Notes: generated by a model not told the origin, from the letters alone. Positions 54,276-63,729 are shown, numbered from the stretch's first letter. The stretch is DNA of 64,000 nucleotides from Litorilinea aerophila (GCF_006569185.2 NZ_VIGC02000022.1:47712-111711); one strand, 5' to 3'. Numbers and translations: made by a program.

Positions 54276-55331
54276 ATGACCACCCGCAACCTCAGTCCCC
54301 AGCAGATGTTCATCGCCCTGGCCCGGGAACATCGGCCCACCCATGCCTTCTCGGCCGCCGATGCCGAGGGTTTCCAGCACTGGAAAGCAGAGACCCTGCC
54401 CAAGGTCCTGGCCACCCTGGGCGATCCACCCCCGCCTGCCCCACCCGAACCCGAGCTCCTGGCCGAGTGGGAGGAGCGGGGCCTGCGCCGCCAGCGCTGG
54501 ATCCTCAACGTCCAGCGCCATCTGGCCGCGGTGCTGCGCATCAACTGGCCCCTGGATCTCCAACCCGGCGAGCAGCGCCCGGCCATCCTCTGTTGCCATG
54601 GCCACGGCCCCTTCGGCAAGGAGCCGGTCATGGGCAACCGTTCCAGCCCGGCCCTGCAGGAGAACATCCAGCGCCACAACTACCACTACGGGGAAGTCAT
54701 GGCCCAGGCCGGCTTCGTCACCTACGCCATCGACTGGATCGGCTTCGGCGAGCGCAATGACGCCAACAAGCCCAATGCCCGCTCCATGCACGGCGAGCGT
54801 CGGGACTGGTGTAACCTCTACTACCTCCACGCCACCATGTTGGGCATGACCTCCCTCTCCATCAACGTAGCCCATGGCAAAGCGGCCACCGACGTGGTGG
54901 CATCCATGCCCGGTGTGGATCCGGAACGCCTGGGGGTGATGGGTTTGAGCGGCGGCGGCACCATGGCCCTGTGGATGACTCTGTGCGACGAACGCTTCAA
55001 GGCCACGGAGATCATCTGCTACAGCGACCTCTTCGAGGATTTCGGCATTCGGGACATCAACTACTGTGGCATGCAGGTGGCGCCGGGCCTCTTCAAGCTG
55101 GTCAACCTGCCGGATCTCCAGGGGCTCATTGCACCCCGGCCCCTGCTCATCGACATCGGGGCCAACGACACCTGCTTCCTGGTGGATTCTGCCCTGCGCT
55201 GCTACCGGCGGCTGGCCCACATCTACCAGACGGCCGGCGCGGCGGAGATGCTGGAGCTGGATCTCCACCCCGGCGAGCATGGCTGGGGTGGCAACAAATC
55301 CCTGGCCTTCTTTCGCCGCCACCTGGGGTGA
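54276..55331 (+). CDS. Alpha/beta hydrolase, acetyl-xylan esterase/dienelactone hydrolase-like
   Basis: 351 residues from the ATG at 54276, six bases after AAGGGA; an ATG at 54270 is directly adjacent to that site and less likely. GLSGGGTMALW holds the nucleophile Ser225. RPLLIDIGANDTCFLV gives the acid and HPGEHGWGGNKSL the His of the triad. AILCCHGHGPFGKEPVMGNR is the oxyanion-hole region. Length and spacing fit the large abhydrolase family near AXE1. It may remove acetyl or similar esters from sugars. Confidence 0.8.
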   Translation: MTTRNLSPQQMFIALAREHRPTHAFSAADAEGFQHWKAETLPKVLATLGDPPPPAPPEPELLAEWEERGLRRQRWILNVQRHLAAVLRINWPLDLQPGEQRPAILCCHGHGPFGKEPVMGNRSSPALQENIQRHNYHYGEVMAQAGFVTYAIDWIGFGERNDANKPNARSMHGERRDWCNLYYLHATMLGMTSLSINVAHGKAATDVVASMPGVDPERLGVMGLSGGGTMALWMTLCDERFKATEIICYSDLFEDFGIRDINYCGMQVAPGLFKLVNLPDLQGLIAPRPLLIDIGANDTCFLVDSALRCYRRLAHIYQTAGAAEMLELDLHPGEHGWGGNKSLAFFRRHLG

Positions 55332-55400
55332 CGTGGCCGGGGAAGAGAGGCAGGGGCGCTGCCCATTTCCATCTGGAAAGCCGCCGGGCACCCCCTTTCC

Positions 55401-55429
55401 TTGGTCCAGGCCCCGGCATCCGATATAAT
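55401..55429 (+). promoter_or_regulatory. Promoter for the epimerase-like gene
   Basis: TTGGTC (55401-55406), 17-base spacer, TATAAT (55424-55429). The -10 is consensus; the ATG is at 55498. Confidence 0.6.
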
Positions 55430-55497
55430 ACAGGCAGGCCATTCCCGGGAATGGCGGCTCATTTCCACCCACTCCACCTGGAAAGCATACGCCAACC

Positions 55498-56352
55498 ATG
55501 AACATCCTCGTCACCGGCGGCAGCGGCCGCATTGGCCGCTACGTGCTGCGCGAACTGGCCGCCGCCGGCCATCACGTCACCAATGTGGATCTGGCCCCGG
55601 CGCCAGAAGAGCCGGGCACCTTCCTGCGGGTCGATCTCACCGACGCCGGCGAGGTCTACCAGGCCCTGGCCCGGGCCAAAGCCGAAGCCGTCGTCCACCT
55701 GGGCGCCTGGGCCAACGCCGGCATGGTGCCCGATGCCCGCACCTATGGCGACAACGTCCGCGGCACCTATCACGTCTTCCAGGCCTGTGCGGACCTGGGC
55801 ATCCGCCGCATCGTGGCTGCATCCAGCGCCCAGGTCTACGGCTTTGCCGCTGCACCACCCCACTACGTGCCCGTGGATGAGGAGCACCCCCTGCGGCCGG
55901 TGAACAGCTATGCGCTCTCCAAAGTGGTGGGCGAGCAGGTGGCGGACTATTTCGTGGCCAACTTTGGCCTGACCATCCTCTCCTTCCGCTTCATGGGCGT
56001 GCGGCCCCCAGCCCAAATCGGGCCAGAGATCGAGGCCATGGCAGCCGATCCGGCCAGTGGAAGCTGGCTGCTCTGGACCCGCACCGACGCCCGGGACGCG
56101 GCCCTGGCCTGCCGGCTGGCGCTGGAAACCCCCGACGTCCCCAGCGGGCCCTACAACATCACCGGCGCCCGGGTGGTGCTTTCCGTACCCAGTCGGGAAC
56201 TGGTAGCCCGTCATTTTGGCGACCAGACCGAGATCCGGGAAGGACTCGACGGCCACCAATCTCCCCTGAGCTGCGCCCGGGCCCGGGAAGCCTTCGGCTA
56301 TCGCCCCCGCTACCTCTGGTCGGAAACGCTCCGCCACCCGGAAACCGACTGA
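55498..56352 (+). CDS. NAD-dependent epimerase/dehydratase family (extended SDR) protein
   Basis: 284 residues. NILVTGGSGRIGRYVLREL carries the TGxxGxxG NAD motif (Gly7-Gly13). VVHLGAWANAG is the strand-4 segment, and VNSYALSKVVGEQ the YxxxK active-site pair with the Ser of VAASSAQVYG upstream. It acts on a nucleotide sugar or uronate; short forms such as uronate dehydrogenase have similar length, which would fit the locus. Promoter upstream suggests its own transcription start. Confidence 0.88.
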   Translation: MNILVTGGSGRIGRYVLRELAAAGHHVTNVDLAPAPEEPGTFLRVDLTDAGEVYQALARAKAEAVVHLGAWANAGMVPDARTYGDNVRGTYHVFQACADLGIRRIVAASSAQVYGFAAAPPHYVPVDEEHPLRPVNSYALSKVVGEQVADYFVANFGLTILSFRFMGVRPPAQIGPEIEAMAADPASGSWLLWTRTDARDAALACRLALETPDVPSGPYNITGARVVLSVPSRELVARHFGDQTEIREGLDGHQSPLSCARAREAFGYRPRYLWSETLRHPETD

Positions 56353-56380
56353 AGCCACGTCGGCAGCCATCCTCAGGGCC

Positions 56381-56494
56381 TCAGAAGTTTTTTAACGCAA
56401 AGGCGCAAAGACGCAGAGAATCTCAGGAGAGAATTCCTGTAATCAGCGTTCATCTGCGTGAGCCAGCGTCCTGTTTGACCTTTTTGCAGTAGAG
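56381..56494. repeat. Dispersed repeat, copy C
   Basis: TTTTTTAACGCAAAGGCGC, GACGCAGAGAATCTCAGGAG, AATCAGCGTTCATCTGCGTG and CCTTTTTGCAGTAGAG follow in the same order as at 19112. The left inverted repeat is degraded, the right one intact. A short duplicated GATTTCCACAGC lies just downstream (about 56499-56530). Confidence 0.7.
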
Positions 56495-56544
56495 TCAAGA
56501 TTTCCACAGCAAGGATTTCCACAGCGAGGAGAGAAGCCACAGCC

Positions 56545-57690
56545 ATGAAAATTGTAGACATCACTGTCCAGACCTTTCGCTATACGTCCAACATTGTGCG
56601 GGACAGCGAAGGCCACGCCCACCCTGGCCCCGAACACGAGGCCACCCAGTCTCTACTCACCATTCATACCGACGAGGGCGTCCAGGGCTACTGCTTCGGC
56701 AACATTCCCCGAAGCACCCTGGAAAGGCTGATCAAGCCCATGCTGGTGGGAGAGGATCCCTTCTACCGGGAGCGGATCTGGCAGGCCCTCAAGGAGCGGC
56801 AGCGCCTGAACCTGGCCACCCTCCACGACAAGGTCCTCACGGTCATCGACATGGCCCTGTGGGACCTGGCCGGTCGCGCCCTGGGACAGCCGGTCCACAG
56901 GCTGCTGGGCGCCATGCGGGACAAGGTGCCGGCCTACGCCAGCACCATGTGCGGGGACGACCTGGAAGGGGGCCTGGCCACGCCGGAGGACTACGCCCGC
57001 TTCGCCGAATGGTGCGTCAAGGAGCGGGGCTACCCGGCCTTCAAGCTCCACACGTGGCAGCCCCCCTACCCCAACGCGCCCAGCGTCAAGCGGGACCTGG
57101 AGGCCTGCGCCGCGGTGCGGGAGGCCGTGGGCCCGGACGTGCCGCTCATGCTCGATCCCTTCCACTACTACAGCCGGGAGGAGGCCCTGCAGCTGGCCAA
57201 AGGGCTGGAAAAGCTCAACTACTACTGGATGGAAGAGCCCATGGACGAGCACAGCATGTCGTCCTATGTTTGGCTATGCGAAAACACCTCCCTCCCCATC
57301 TGTGGGCCGGAGACCGCCGAGGGCAAGATGTTCACCCGGGCCGAATGGATCAAGTACGGCGCCTGCGACCTGGTGCGGGGCGGCGTGGGCGATGTGGGCG
57401 GCATCACTCCCCTGATCAAGATCGCCCACCTGGCGGAAGCCTTCGGCATGCGCATGGAGGTCCACGGCGGCGGCCCTGGCAACCTCCACGTCCTCTGCGC
57501 CATGGGCAACCCCGGTGAGTTCTACGAGCGGGGCCTGCTCCACCCCTTCATCGACTACGAGCAGCCCAAGCCCTGGCTCAACCGCCTGGATGACCCCATG
57601 GACGACGAAGGCTTCGTCCACGTTTCCCAACTGCCCGGGCTGGGGCAGGATATCAACTTTGACTACATCCAGGATAACCTGGTGGAGTGA
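56545..57690 (+). CDS. Enolase-superfamily (mandelate racemase-type) enzyme with KxH motif
   Basis: 381 residues. AFKLHTW places Lys167 and His169 where the usual KxK stands; metal ligands are Asp204 (PLMLDPFHYY), Glu230/Glu231 (YWMEEPMDEH) and a later acid at CGPETAEG. MRMEVHGGGPGN supplies the second-side His. KxH in place of KxK occurs in several acid-sugar dehydratases, so a dehydratase is likely. It follows the epimerase-like gene and precedes an MDR gene. Confidence 0.9.
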   Translation: MKIVDITVQTFRYTSNIVRDSEGHAHPGPEHEATQSLLTIHTDEGVQGYCFGNIPRSTLERLIKPMLVGEDPFYRERIWQALKERQRLNLATLHDKVLTVIDMALWDLAGRALGQPVHRLLGAMRDKVPAYASTMCGDDLEGGLATPEDYARFAEWCVKERGYPAFKLHTWQPPYPNAPSVKRDLEACAAVREAVGPDVPLMLDPFHYYSREEALQLAKGLEKLNYYWMEEPMDEHSMSSYVWLCENTSLPICGPETAEGKMFTRAEWIKYGACDLVRGGVGDVGGITPLIKIAHLAEAFGMRMEVHGGGPGNLHVLCAMGNPGEFYERGLLHPFIDYEQPKPWLNRLDDPMDDEGFVHVSQLPGLGQDINFDYIQDNLVE

Positions 57691-57736
57691 CGAGTCAACA
57701 GCTTGCCCATTCCGGCACCGAGCCAGGGGGTAGATC

Positions 57737-58726
57737 ATGGAAAAAATCAACCATCAGGTGCTCTTTGTGGAGCGGGGACTTGTCAGGCTAGAGTCCTGCC
57801 CAGTGCCCGTACCCGGGCCAAGGCAGGTGCTGATCCGCACTCGAGTCAGCCTCATCAGCCCCGGCACCGAACGAGCCTGGCTACTGGGCCTGCCCAACAC
57901 CCCAGCCACCTATCCCCAGCGCGCTGGCTACAGCAATATCGGCCAGGTGGTGGCCTGTGGACCTGAGACAACTGGCTGGCAACCAGGCCAGCGGGTGGCC
58001 AGCCCGGCGCCCCACGCCCGCCTGGTGGTCATGGATGCAGCCCGCTGTGTCCCGGTGCCGGACGGGCTGGCAGATGAAGAAGCGGTCTTCTTCAACCTGG
58101 GCTCCATCGCGGCCCAGGGCGTGCGCAAGGCCCGCATCGAGCTGGGCGAACCTGTGGCGGTGCTCGGTGCCGGTCTCATTGGCCTGCTGGCCCTGCAACT
58201 ATCCCGCCTTAGCGGCGCCCTGCCAGCCCTTAGCATTGACCAAAACACCCATCGCCTGGAGTTTGCCCGGCAGGTGGGTGCGGACGCGGTCCTGACGCCT
58301 AACCACGATCTGGAAGAGCAGCTGGCTGTCCTCTGCGATGGACCGGGCGCAGCCGCAGTGATCGAGGCCACCGGCCATCCCCAAGCCATCCTGACCGCGC
58401 TGGCGCTGGCTCGGCCTTTCGGTCGGGTAGTTCTGCTGGGCAGCACCCGGGGCGAGACGGATCACGTCAATTTCTACCGAGACGTCCACAAAAAGGGGCT
58501 AAGCCTCATCGGCGCCCACGATAGCGCACGCCCGGGCCACGACTCTGCGCCCCAATGGTGGACCCGTCGAGACGATCAGCATGCTGTCCTCAAGTTCATG
58601 GCGGCTGGACGCCTGCAGGTGTTACCGTTAATTACCCATCGCTTCTCTTGGGACGAGGCGGAGCAGGCCTACGACCTGCTCATCCACTGGAACCTGGATG
58701 CGCTGGGCATACTGTTGAAGTGGTAG
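57737..58726 (+). CDS. Medium-chain dehydrogenase, SPGTE subgroup (zinc-poor)
   Basis: 329 residues. TRVSLISPGTERAWLLGLPN replaces the catalytic-zinc Cys with the SPGTE motif, as in the gene at 31076 but closer to the subgroup consensus. AVLGAGLIGLLALQLSRLSG is the Rossmann motif. GRVVLLGSTRGETDHVNFYR contains the usual last part of the NAD lobe. It probably oxidises a sugar derivative with NAD(P). No structural zinc lobe is present. Confidence 0.86.
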   Translation: MEKINHQVLFVERGLVRLESCPVPVPGPRQVLIRTRVSLISPGTERAWLLGLPNTPATYPQRAGYSNIGQVVACGPETTGWQPGQRVASPAPHARLVVMDAARCVPVPDGLADEEAVFFNLGSIAAQGVRKARIELGEPVAVLGAGLIGLLALQLSRLSGALPALSIDQNTHRLEFARQVGADAVLTPNHDLEEQLAVLCDGPGAAAVIEATGHPQAILTALALARPFGRVVLLGSTRGETDHVNFYRDVHKKGLSLIGAHDSARPGHDSAPQWWTRRDDQHAVLKFMAAGRLQVLPLITHRFSWDEAEQAYDLLIHWNLDALGILLKW

Positions 58727-58763
58727 TCAGGCTCGTTGAACCCTAGCCACTGAGCCCTGTTCA

Positions 58764-58792
58764 TTGACCGGCATCCGGGGAGCTGCTATACT
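58764..58792 (+). promoter_or_regulatory. Promoter for the aldo/keto reductase gene
   Basis: TTGACC (58764-58769), 17-base spacer, TATACT (58787-58792). It lies about 128 bases upstream of the chosen ATG at 58920. Confidence 0.65.
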
Positions 58793-58919
58793 GCCCTCTG
58801 TGAGGATAGCGACCTGAATAAGCGGTGTGGCCTATCGGGGCAATGCTGACGAAGGGCCATCCGCAATGACTCTACTCCGCAACCCACAGAGCCAACCCAA
58901 CACAGAGGAGTACGAAGAG

Positions 58920-59735
58920 ATGCAATACGAAACCCTGCCGGATGGCACCCAGATCCCGGTCCTGGGGTTGGGGACTTGGGGCATCGGCGGCGGTCATGTG
59001 GCCGACCGCAGCCAGGATGCCCACTTCGTGGAGATCCTGCAACGGCTGATCGACATGGGCTATACCCACATCGACACGGCCGAGAGCTACGCCCAGGGCC
59101 ACGCCGAAGAGCTGGTGGGGGTGGCCATCCGAGGCACGCCCCGGGAAGAGATCTTCATCACCACCAAAGTGGCCAAGGAACACCTGGGCTACGACGACGT
59201 CCACAGGGCCATCGACGGCAGCCTGCGCCGCCTGGGGGTGGATTATGTAGACCTCTACCTGATCCACTGGCCCAATCCCGCCATCCCCTTGCCCGAGACC
59301 TTCCGGGCCCTCAACGAGCTGACCGCCGATGGCCGGGTGAAGCGGGTGGGCGTGAGCAACTTCGACGTCCCCCTCATGCAGGAGGCCATGGCCCTCTCCG
59401 ACACGCCCATCGCCACCAACCAGGTGCGCTATAACCTGCTCAGCCGGGAGAATGTGGCCAACGGCGTCCTGGCCTTTTGCCAGGAGCAGGGCATCGTCCT
59501 CACCGCCTATTCGCCCCTGAAGAGCGACGTGCTAACTCACCCCACGGTGGTGGAGATCGCCCGAGCCCACGGCGCTACACCGGCCCAGGTTGCCCTCAAG
59601 TGGCTGATCGACCAACCCAGGGTCATCACCATCCCCAAGTCCAGCGACCTGGAGCATGCCCGGGAAAACATGGACGCCCTTCGGCTGGAGCTCACCGCCG
59701 AGGAGACGGAGCGCCTCAACAACCTGCAGGCTTAG
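58920..59735 (+). CDS. Aldo/keto reductase
   Basis: 271 residues from the ATG at 58920, ten bases after AGAGGAG; an upstream in-frame ATG (58827) adds a non-homologous tail. Catalytic tetrad Asp52, Tyr57, Lys83 and His116 is visible in HIDTAESYAQG, TTKVAKEH and LIHWPNP. VITIPKSSDLEHARENM is the NADP-binding segment. It reduces an aldehyde or keto-sugar. The next gene is an SDR in the same direction. Confidence 0.92.
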   Translation: MQYETLPDGTQIPVLGLGTWGIGGGHVADRSQDAHFVEILQRLIDMGYTHIDTAESYAQGHAEELVGVAIRGTPREEIFITTKVAKEHLGYDDVHRAIDGSLRRLGVDYVDLYLIHWPNPAIPLPETFRALNELTADGRVKRVGVSNFDVPLMQEAMALSDTPIATNQVRYNLLSRENVANGVLAFCQEQGIVLTAYSPLKSDVLTHPTVVEIARAHGATPAQVALKWLIDQPRVITIPKSSDLEHARENMDALRLELTAEETERLNNLQA

Positions 59736-59795
59736 TCCGCACCATGAAACAGCCTGACCAACCAAGAGCCTGACCAACCAGAGGAGGAAGCAGGT

Positions 59796-60527
59796 ATGGG
59801 ACTGTTGGACGGCAAAGTCACCATCATCACCGGTGCCGGGACCGGGATCGGCAAGGGGATCGCCCGGGCTTTCGCCAAGGAGGGGGCCACCCTGGTGCTG
59901 GCTTCCCGCAACCGGGAGCGGCTGGAGGAGACGGCCCAGGAAGTCCAGGGGTACGGCGCCACGGCCCGGGTGATCCCCACCGATGTGACCGACGAAGGCC
60001 AGGTGGTGGCCCTGTTCGAGCGCACCGTGGCCGAATTCGGCCGGGTGGACATCCTCATCAACAACTCGGGCGCCTTCGACGGCGGCCCGTTCGAGGAGCT
60101 GTCCCTGGAGACCTGGCAGAAGGTCCTCAACGTGAACCTCACCGGCCCCTTCCTCTGTGGCCGGGAGGCCATGAAGATCATGAAGAAGCAGGGCGGCGGC
60201 CGCATCATCAACGTGGGCAGCATCTCCGCGCAGATGTGTCGGCCCAACGCCGCGCCCTACAACACCACCAAACATGGCCTGGTGGGCCTGACCAAATCCA
60301 TTGCGCTGGAAGGACGGGATTACAACGTGGTCTGCAGCATGCTGCACCCCGGGAACGTCCTGACCGAGCGCCGGGCAGCCAGCTCTGCGCCCCAGGATCA
60401 GGAGCCCATGATGACCGTGGACGAGCTGGCCACCGTGGCCGTGACCATGGCGGCCCTGCCCCTGCACGTCAACGTGCTGGAAGCCATCGTACTGCCTACC
60501 ACTCAGAAGTACCTGGGCCGGGGCTGA
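59796..60527 (+). CDS. Short-chain dehydrogenase/reductase (classical SDR)
   Basis: 243 residues. KVTIITGAGTGIGKGIARAF carries the TGxxxGIG NAD(P) motif (Gly13, Gly17, Gly19), NNSG the structural motif, GSISAQM the catalytic Ser and YNTTKHG the YxxxK pair. The Asp/Arg preference at strand 2 (SRNRERL) favours NADP. It probably acts on a sugar alcohol or beta-keto compound, 60 bp after the aldo/keto reductase gene. Confidence 0.93.
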   Translation: MGLLDGKVTIITGAGTGIGKGIARAFAKEGATLVLASRNRERLEETAQEVQGYGATARVIPTDVTDEGQVVALFERTVAEFGRVDILINNSGAFDGGPFEELSLETWQKVLNVNLTGPFLCGREAMKIMKKQGGGRIINVGSISAQMCRPNAAPYNTTKHGLVGLTKSIALEGRDYNVVCSMLHPGNVLTERRAASSAPQDQEPMMTVDELATVAVTMAALPLHVNVLEAIVLPTTQKYLGRG

Positions 60528-60562
60528 TCAGGTCCGGCCCAAACCCGCCGTTGAACATCGCA

Positions 60563-60614
60563 GAACCTCTCCACCCCGGTGCCCATGGGACAGGGCATCG
60601 GGGCGGAGAGGTTC
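60563..60614. terminator. Long stem-loop after the SDR gene
   Basis: GAACCTCTCC (60563-60572) pairs with GGAGAGGTTC (60605-60614), and the inner CCCCGGTGCCC with GGGCATCGGGG, giving an almost perfect 21-bp stem around an eight-base loop. It is followed by GCTCTTT, a weak T-tract, so it likely stops transcription after the SDR gene. Confidence 0.65.
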
Positions 60615-60669
60615 GCTCTTTCCGGTGAGCGCCTGCCCTCCTGGAGGCTCGCTCCCTTTTGCCATGTTC

Positions 60670-60685
60670 CTGATCGAACGATCAG
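60670..60685. promoter_or_regulatory. Palindromic operator-like site before the MFS gene
   Basis: CTGATCGAACGATCAG has 7-bp perfect arms with a two-base centre, 95 bases before the MFS start. The size and symmetry suit a TetR-, GntR- or MarR-type dimer. No regulator gene is adjacent. Confidence 0.45.
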
Positions 60686-60780
60686 CACCTGGCTGTCCCA
60701 TGGCCGGATGCTCCTTCGCCAGCGTAGCGCGAAAATTCTACCAGCCTGATACGCAAATGGAGATGAAAGAAGGATAAACC

Positions 60781-62064
60781 ATGCAGCAGACGCTTACCTC
60801 CGGCGGCTACGTGGCGCTGGTACGGGAAAATCGCAACTTCCGCTACATGTGGCTCGGCCAGATCGTCAGCCTCTTGGGCGACTGGTTCAACCTGGTGGCT
60901 TCGGCCTCCCTGGTGGCCAGCCTGACGGGCTCCGGCACCGCAGTGGGCGGCCTCTTTGTCGTCCGGATGCTGGCGCCGTTCCTGGTGAGCCCCCTCGCCG
61001 GCGTGGCTGCAGACCGCTACAGCCGGAAGCAGCTCCTGATCGTGACCGACCTCATGCGGGGTGCAGTGGTGCTGGGCTTCCTCCTGGTACGGGATGCGGG
61101 CGACATCTGGCTGCTCTACGCCCTTACCGCCCTGCAGCTGGGCATCAGCGGTTTTTTCTTCCCGGCGCGCAATGCCATCCTGCCCGACATCGTGGACCGG
61201 GGTGAGCTGGGCGCGGCCAATGCCCTGAGCTCGGCCACCTGGTCGGTGATGCTGGCCCTGGGCACGGCCATAGGCGGCCTGGTTTCGGGCAGCTTTGGCG
61301 TCTACCCGGCCTTCATCATCGATGCCCTGACCTTCCTGGGCTCCGCGCTCCTCATCGCGCAGATCCGCCACCACCATGTGCCGGCAGCCGACAGTCGGGG
61401 CGGTGTCACCCAGGTCTTCCGCCAGTATGTGGACGGGCTTCGCTACCTGAACCAGCACCGGGATGTGCTCCTTATCGCGGTGCAGAAGGCCATCAACTCC
61501 CTGGTCTTCTCCGGCGGCTTCCAGGTGATCCAGGTCATCCTGGGCGAGCGGATCTTTGTCATCGGCGCGGGCGGTGGCATCAGCCTGGGTATCCTGTTTG
61601 CCGTCAACGGCGTCGGGACGGGCTTTGGCCCCATCCTGGCCCGGCGGCTCACGGGCGACCGGGAGCGCCCCTTGCGCATCGCCATCGGCGTCTCCTACCT
61701 GGTCGCCGCAGCCGGCATTGCCATTTCCGCGCCCCTGCTGAGCTTTGCCATGGTGCTGGTGGGCATGTTCCTGCGGGGCTTCGGCGGCGGCACCATCTGG
61801 GTCTTCTCCACCCAGCTCCTGCTCCAGACCGTGCCCGACCAGGTGCGGGGGCGGGTCTTCGCCACCGAGTTCGCGCTCTTCACCCTGGCCAACGCGGTCA
61901 GCGCGGCCCTGGTGGGCTGGAGCCTGGACGTCACCGACCTGGGCGTCAGCGGCATCATGGGCTGGATGGCCGTGCTGGGTGCCCTGCCCGGCCTGCTGTG
62001 GATGGTCTGGGTCTTCCGTTCCCGGGGAGCCAGCCGCCCGGTGGAACAGGAACCGCTGTCCTGA
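60781..62064 (+). CDS. Major facilitator superfamily transporter
   Basis: 427 residues; GAAGGATAAACC lies before the ATG. The helical pattern suggests 12 transmembrane segments; NFRYMWLGQIVSLLGDWFN starts helix 1 and the AGVAADRYSRKQLLI segment is the MFS loop 2-3 motif (G..DRxxRK). GAANALSSATWSVMLALG lies in helix 5. The pattern fits MFS_3/enterobactin-exporter-like proteins, so efflux of a small molecule is likely. Confidence 0.9.
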   Translation: MQQTLTSGGYVALVRENRNFRYMWLGQIVSLLGDWFNLVASASLVASLTGSGTAVGGLFVVRMLAPFLVSPLAGVAADRYSRKQLLIVTDLMRGAVVLGFLLVRDAGDIWLLYALTALQLGISGFFFPARNAILPDIVDRGELGAANALSSATWSVMLALGTAIGGLVSGSFGVYPAFIIDALTFLGSALLIAQIRHHHVPAADSRGGVTQVFRQYVDGLRYLNQHRDVLLIAVQKAINSLVFSGGFQVIQVILGERIFVIGAGGGISLGILFAVNGVGTGFGPILARRLTGDRERPLRIAIGVSYLVAAAGIAISAPLLSFAMVLVGMFLRGFGGGTIWVFSTQLLLQTVPDQVRGRVFATEFALFTLANAVSAALVGWSLDVTDLGVSGIMGWMAVLGALPGLLWMVWVFRSRGASRPVEQEPLS

Positions 62065-62101
62065 ACAGCCCTGGATCCCTTGTCCGGTATGGAAACCGGA
62101 T

Positions 62102-63694
62102 TTACACCCTACGCACCACGTTGTAGCGATGTTGAAGTTCAGGAGGCAGGCCCTGGCGACACAGGCGCACCGCCTGGGGCAGGTGGGCCAGCACGTCCCG
62201 GGCGGTCATGCCGTCCTCGCCCATGGCCTGGGCAGCCAGGTCGCCGGCCAGGCCGTGGACAAAGACGCCCTGGCGCACGGCTTCATCCACCGGCAGCCCC
62301 AGGCCTGTCATGGCCGCGATGGTGCCGGTGAGGACGTCGCCAGAGCCGGCGGTGGCCATGCCCGAGTTGCCGCTGGTGTTGATGAATACCCGGCCGTCCG
62401 GATAGCCCACCAGGGAGTGGGCGCCCTTCAGCACGATGATGGCGTTGAAATCGGCGCAGGCATGTTGCAGGCGCTGGATCCGGTCGGCGAGCAGTTGGGC
62501 CGTGCTCAGGCCGGTGAGGCGGGCCATCTCGCCCAGGTGGGGAGTGAAGATGCGGGGGGCCGGCGCCTGGCGGAAAGCCACCCGGTAGCCCTCATCGGCC
62601 AGACCGTGGGCCACTGCGGTGATGCCATCCCCGTCCAGCAGCAGGGGTCTGTCGATGGCCAGGGCCAGCTCCCGCACCAGTTGCTGGGTTTCCTCGTGGA
62701 GGGAGAGGCCGGGCCCCATGACCACGAAATCCATGCGGCCACAGAGCTCCAGCAGCTCTTCCTTGTTGCCATAGGCCAGGCTGCCGGCGTCGGTGGCCGC
62801 CTGGGGAAGGAAGACGATCTCATTGCCCACCGCGGCGATGTGGGGCACCACCGGCGCGGGCGCAGCCAGCCGGGCATAGCCGCCGCCGGCCCGCAGGAAG
62901 GACGCGGCTGCGTAGTACGGCGCGCCGTAGTAGTTGGCCGCGCCGGCAATGAACAGGGCCTGGCCGAAAGTTCCCTTGTGGCCGTCGGGGGGACGGGGGG
63001 GCAGGGACAGGGGCGTGTGGATGGCGATGGGGAGCTCCGCCCGGTCGTACAGGGCCGGGGGGAAGGAGATGTGGCTCACCCACAGTTCGCCCCCCAGCCC
63101 ATAGCCGGGATAGAGGAGGTTGCCCACCTTGGGCAGGCCGAAGGTAATGGTGGCCGTGGCCTGAACCGCCACGCCCATCACCTGGCCCGTATCCCCGTTG
63201 ACGCCAGAGGGGATGTCGATGCTGAAGACCGGCTTGCCGCTGGCGTTGATGTGGGCGATGACTGCCGCGTACAGGCCGGTCACATCCCGGGTCAGGCCGG
63301 TGCCCAGCAGTGCATCCACCACAGCGTCGCAGGTGGCCAGGGCAGGGACTGCGCCATCGGCCTGTTCCAGGCGCACCACCTCCAGCCCAAGGCGCCGGGC
63401 GGCCTGGTAATTCACAGCCGCCGCACCCTGATAGCGATCCGGGTCGCCCAGGATGAAAACATGGAGCCGCCCCCCCCGGGCGTGAAGCTGGCGGGCCACC
63501 ACCAGACCATCGCCGCCGTTATTGCCCACGCCACAGAAGATGGCAAAGGTGTGTCCGGCGATCTCCATCCGCCGTTCAATGACCTGACAGGCCGCCAGGC
63601 CTGCATTCTCCATCAGCAGGAGTTCGGGAATGCCATATTCCTCGATGGCAGCCCGGTCCATGGCCCGCATCTCCGCAACGGTACTCACTTTCAT
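62102..63694 (-). CDS. nnrDE: Bifunctional NAD(P)HX epimerase/dehydratase
   Basis: 530 residues. The N-terminal epimerase (YjeF_N) covers about 1-215: MDRAAIEEYGIPELLLMENA, FCGVGNNGGDGLVVARQLH, and the catalytic Asp of SGVNGDTG. The C-terminal kinase-like dehydratase covers about 240-520: KGTFGQALFIAGAANYYGAP, MGPGLSLHEETQQL, TPHLGEMARLTG, VLKGAHSLVGYPDGR and TAGSGDVLTGTIAAM. It repairs hydrated NADH and NADPH (R/S epimerisation, then ADP- or ATP-dependent dehydration). It is monocistronic here and convergent with the MFS gene. Confidence 0.95.
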   Translation of the reverse strand: MKVSTVAEMRAMDRAAIEEYGIPELLLMENAGLAACQVIERRMEIAGHTFAIFCGVGNNGGDGLVVARQLHARGGRLHVFILGDPDRYQGAAAVNYQAARRLGLEVVRLEQADGAVPALATCDAVVDALLGTGLTRDVTGLYAAVIAHINASGKPVFSIDIPSGVNGDTGQVMGVAVQATATITFGLPKVGNLLYPGYGLGGELWVSHISFPPALYDRAELPIAIHTPLSLPPRPPDGHKGTFGQALFIAGAANYYGAPYYAAASFLRAGGGYARLAAPAPVVPHIAAVGNEIVFLPQAATDAGSLAYGNKEELLELCGRMDFVVMGPGLSLHEETQQLVRELALAIDRPLLLDGDGITAVAHGLADEGYRVAFRQAPAPRIFTPHLGEMARLTGLSTAQLLADRIQRLQHACADFNAIIVLKGAHSLVGYPDGRVFINTSGNSGMATAGSGDVLTGTIAAMTGLGLPVDEAVRQGVFVHGLAGDLAAQAMGEDGMTARDVLAHLPQAVRLCRQGLPPELQHRYNVVRRV

Positions 63695-63729
63695 GGTCTT
63701 GCCTCATCGGGGTACAATAGGTTGGCTCA

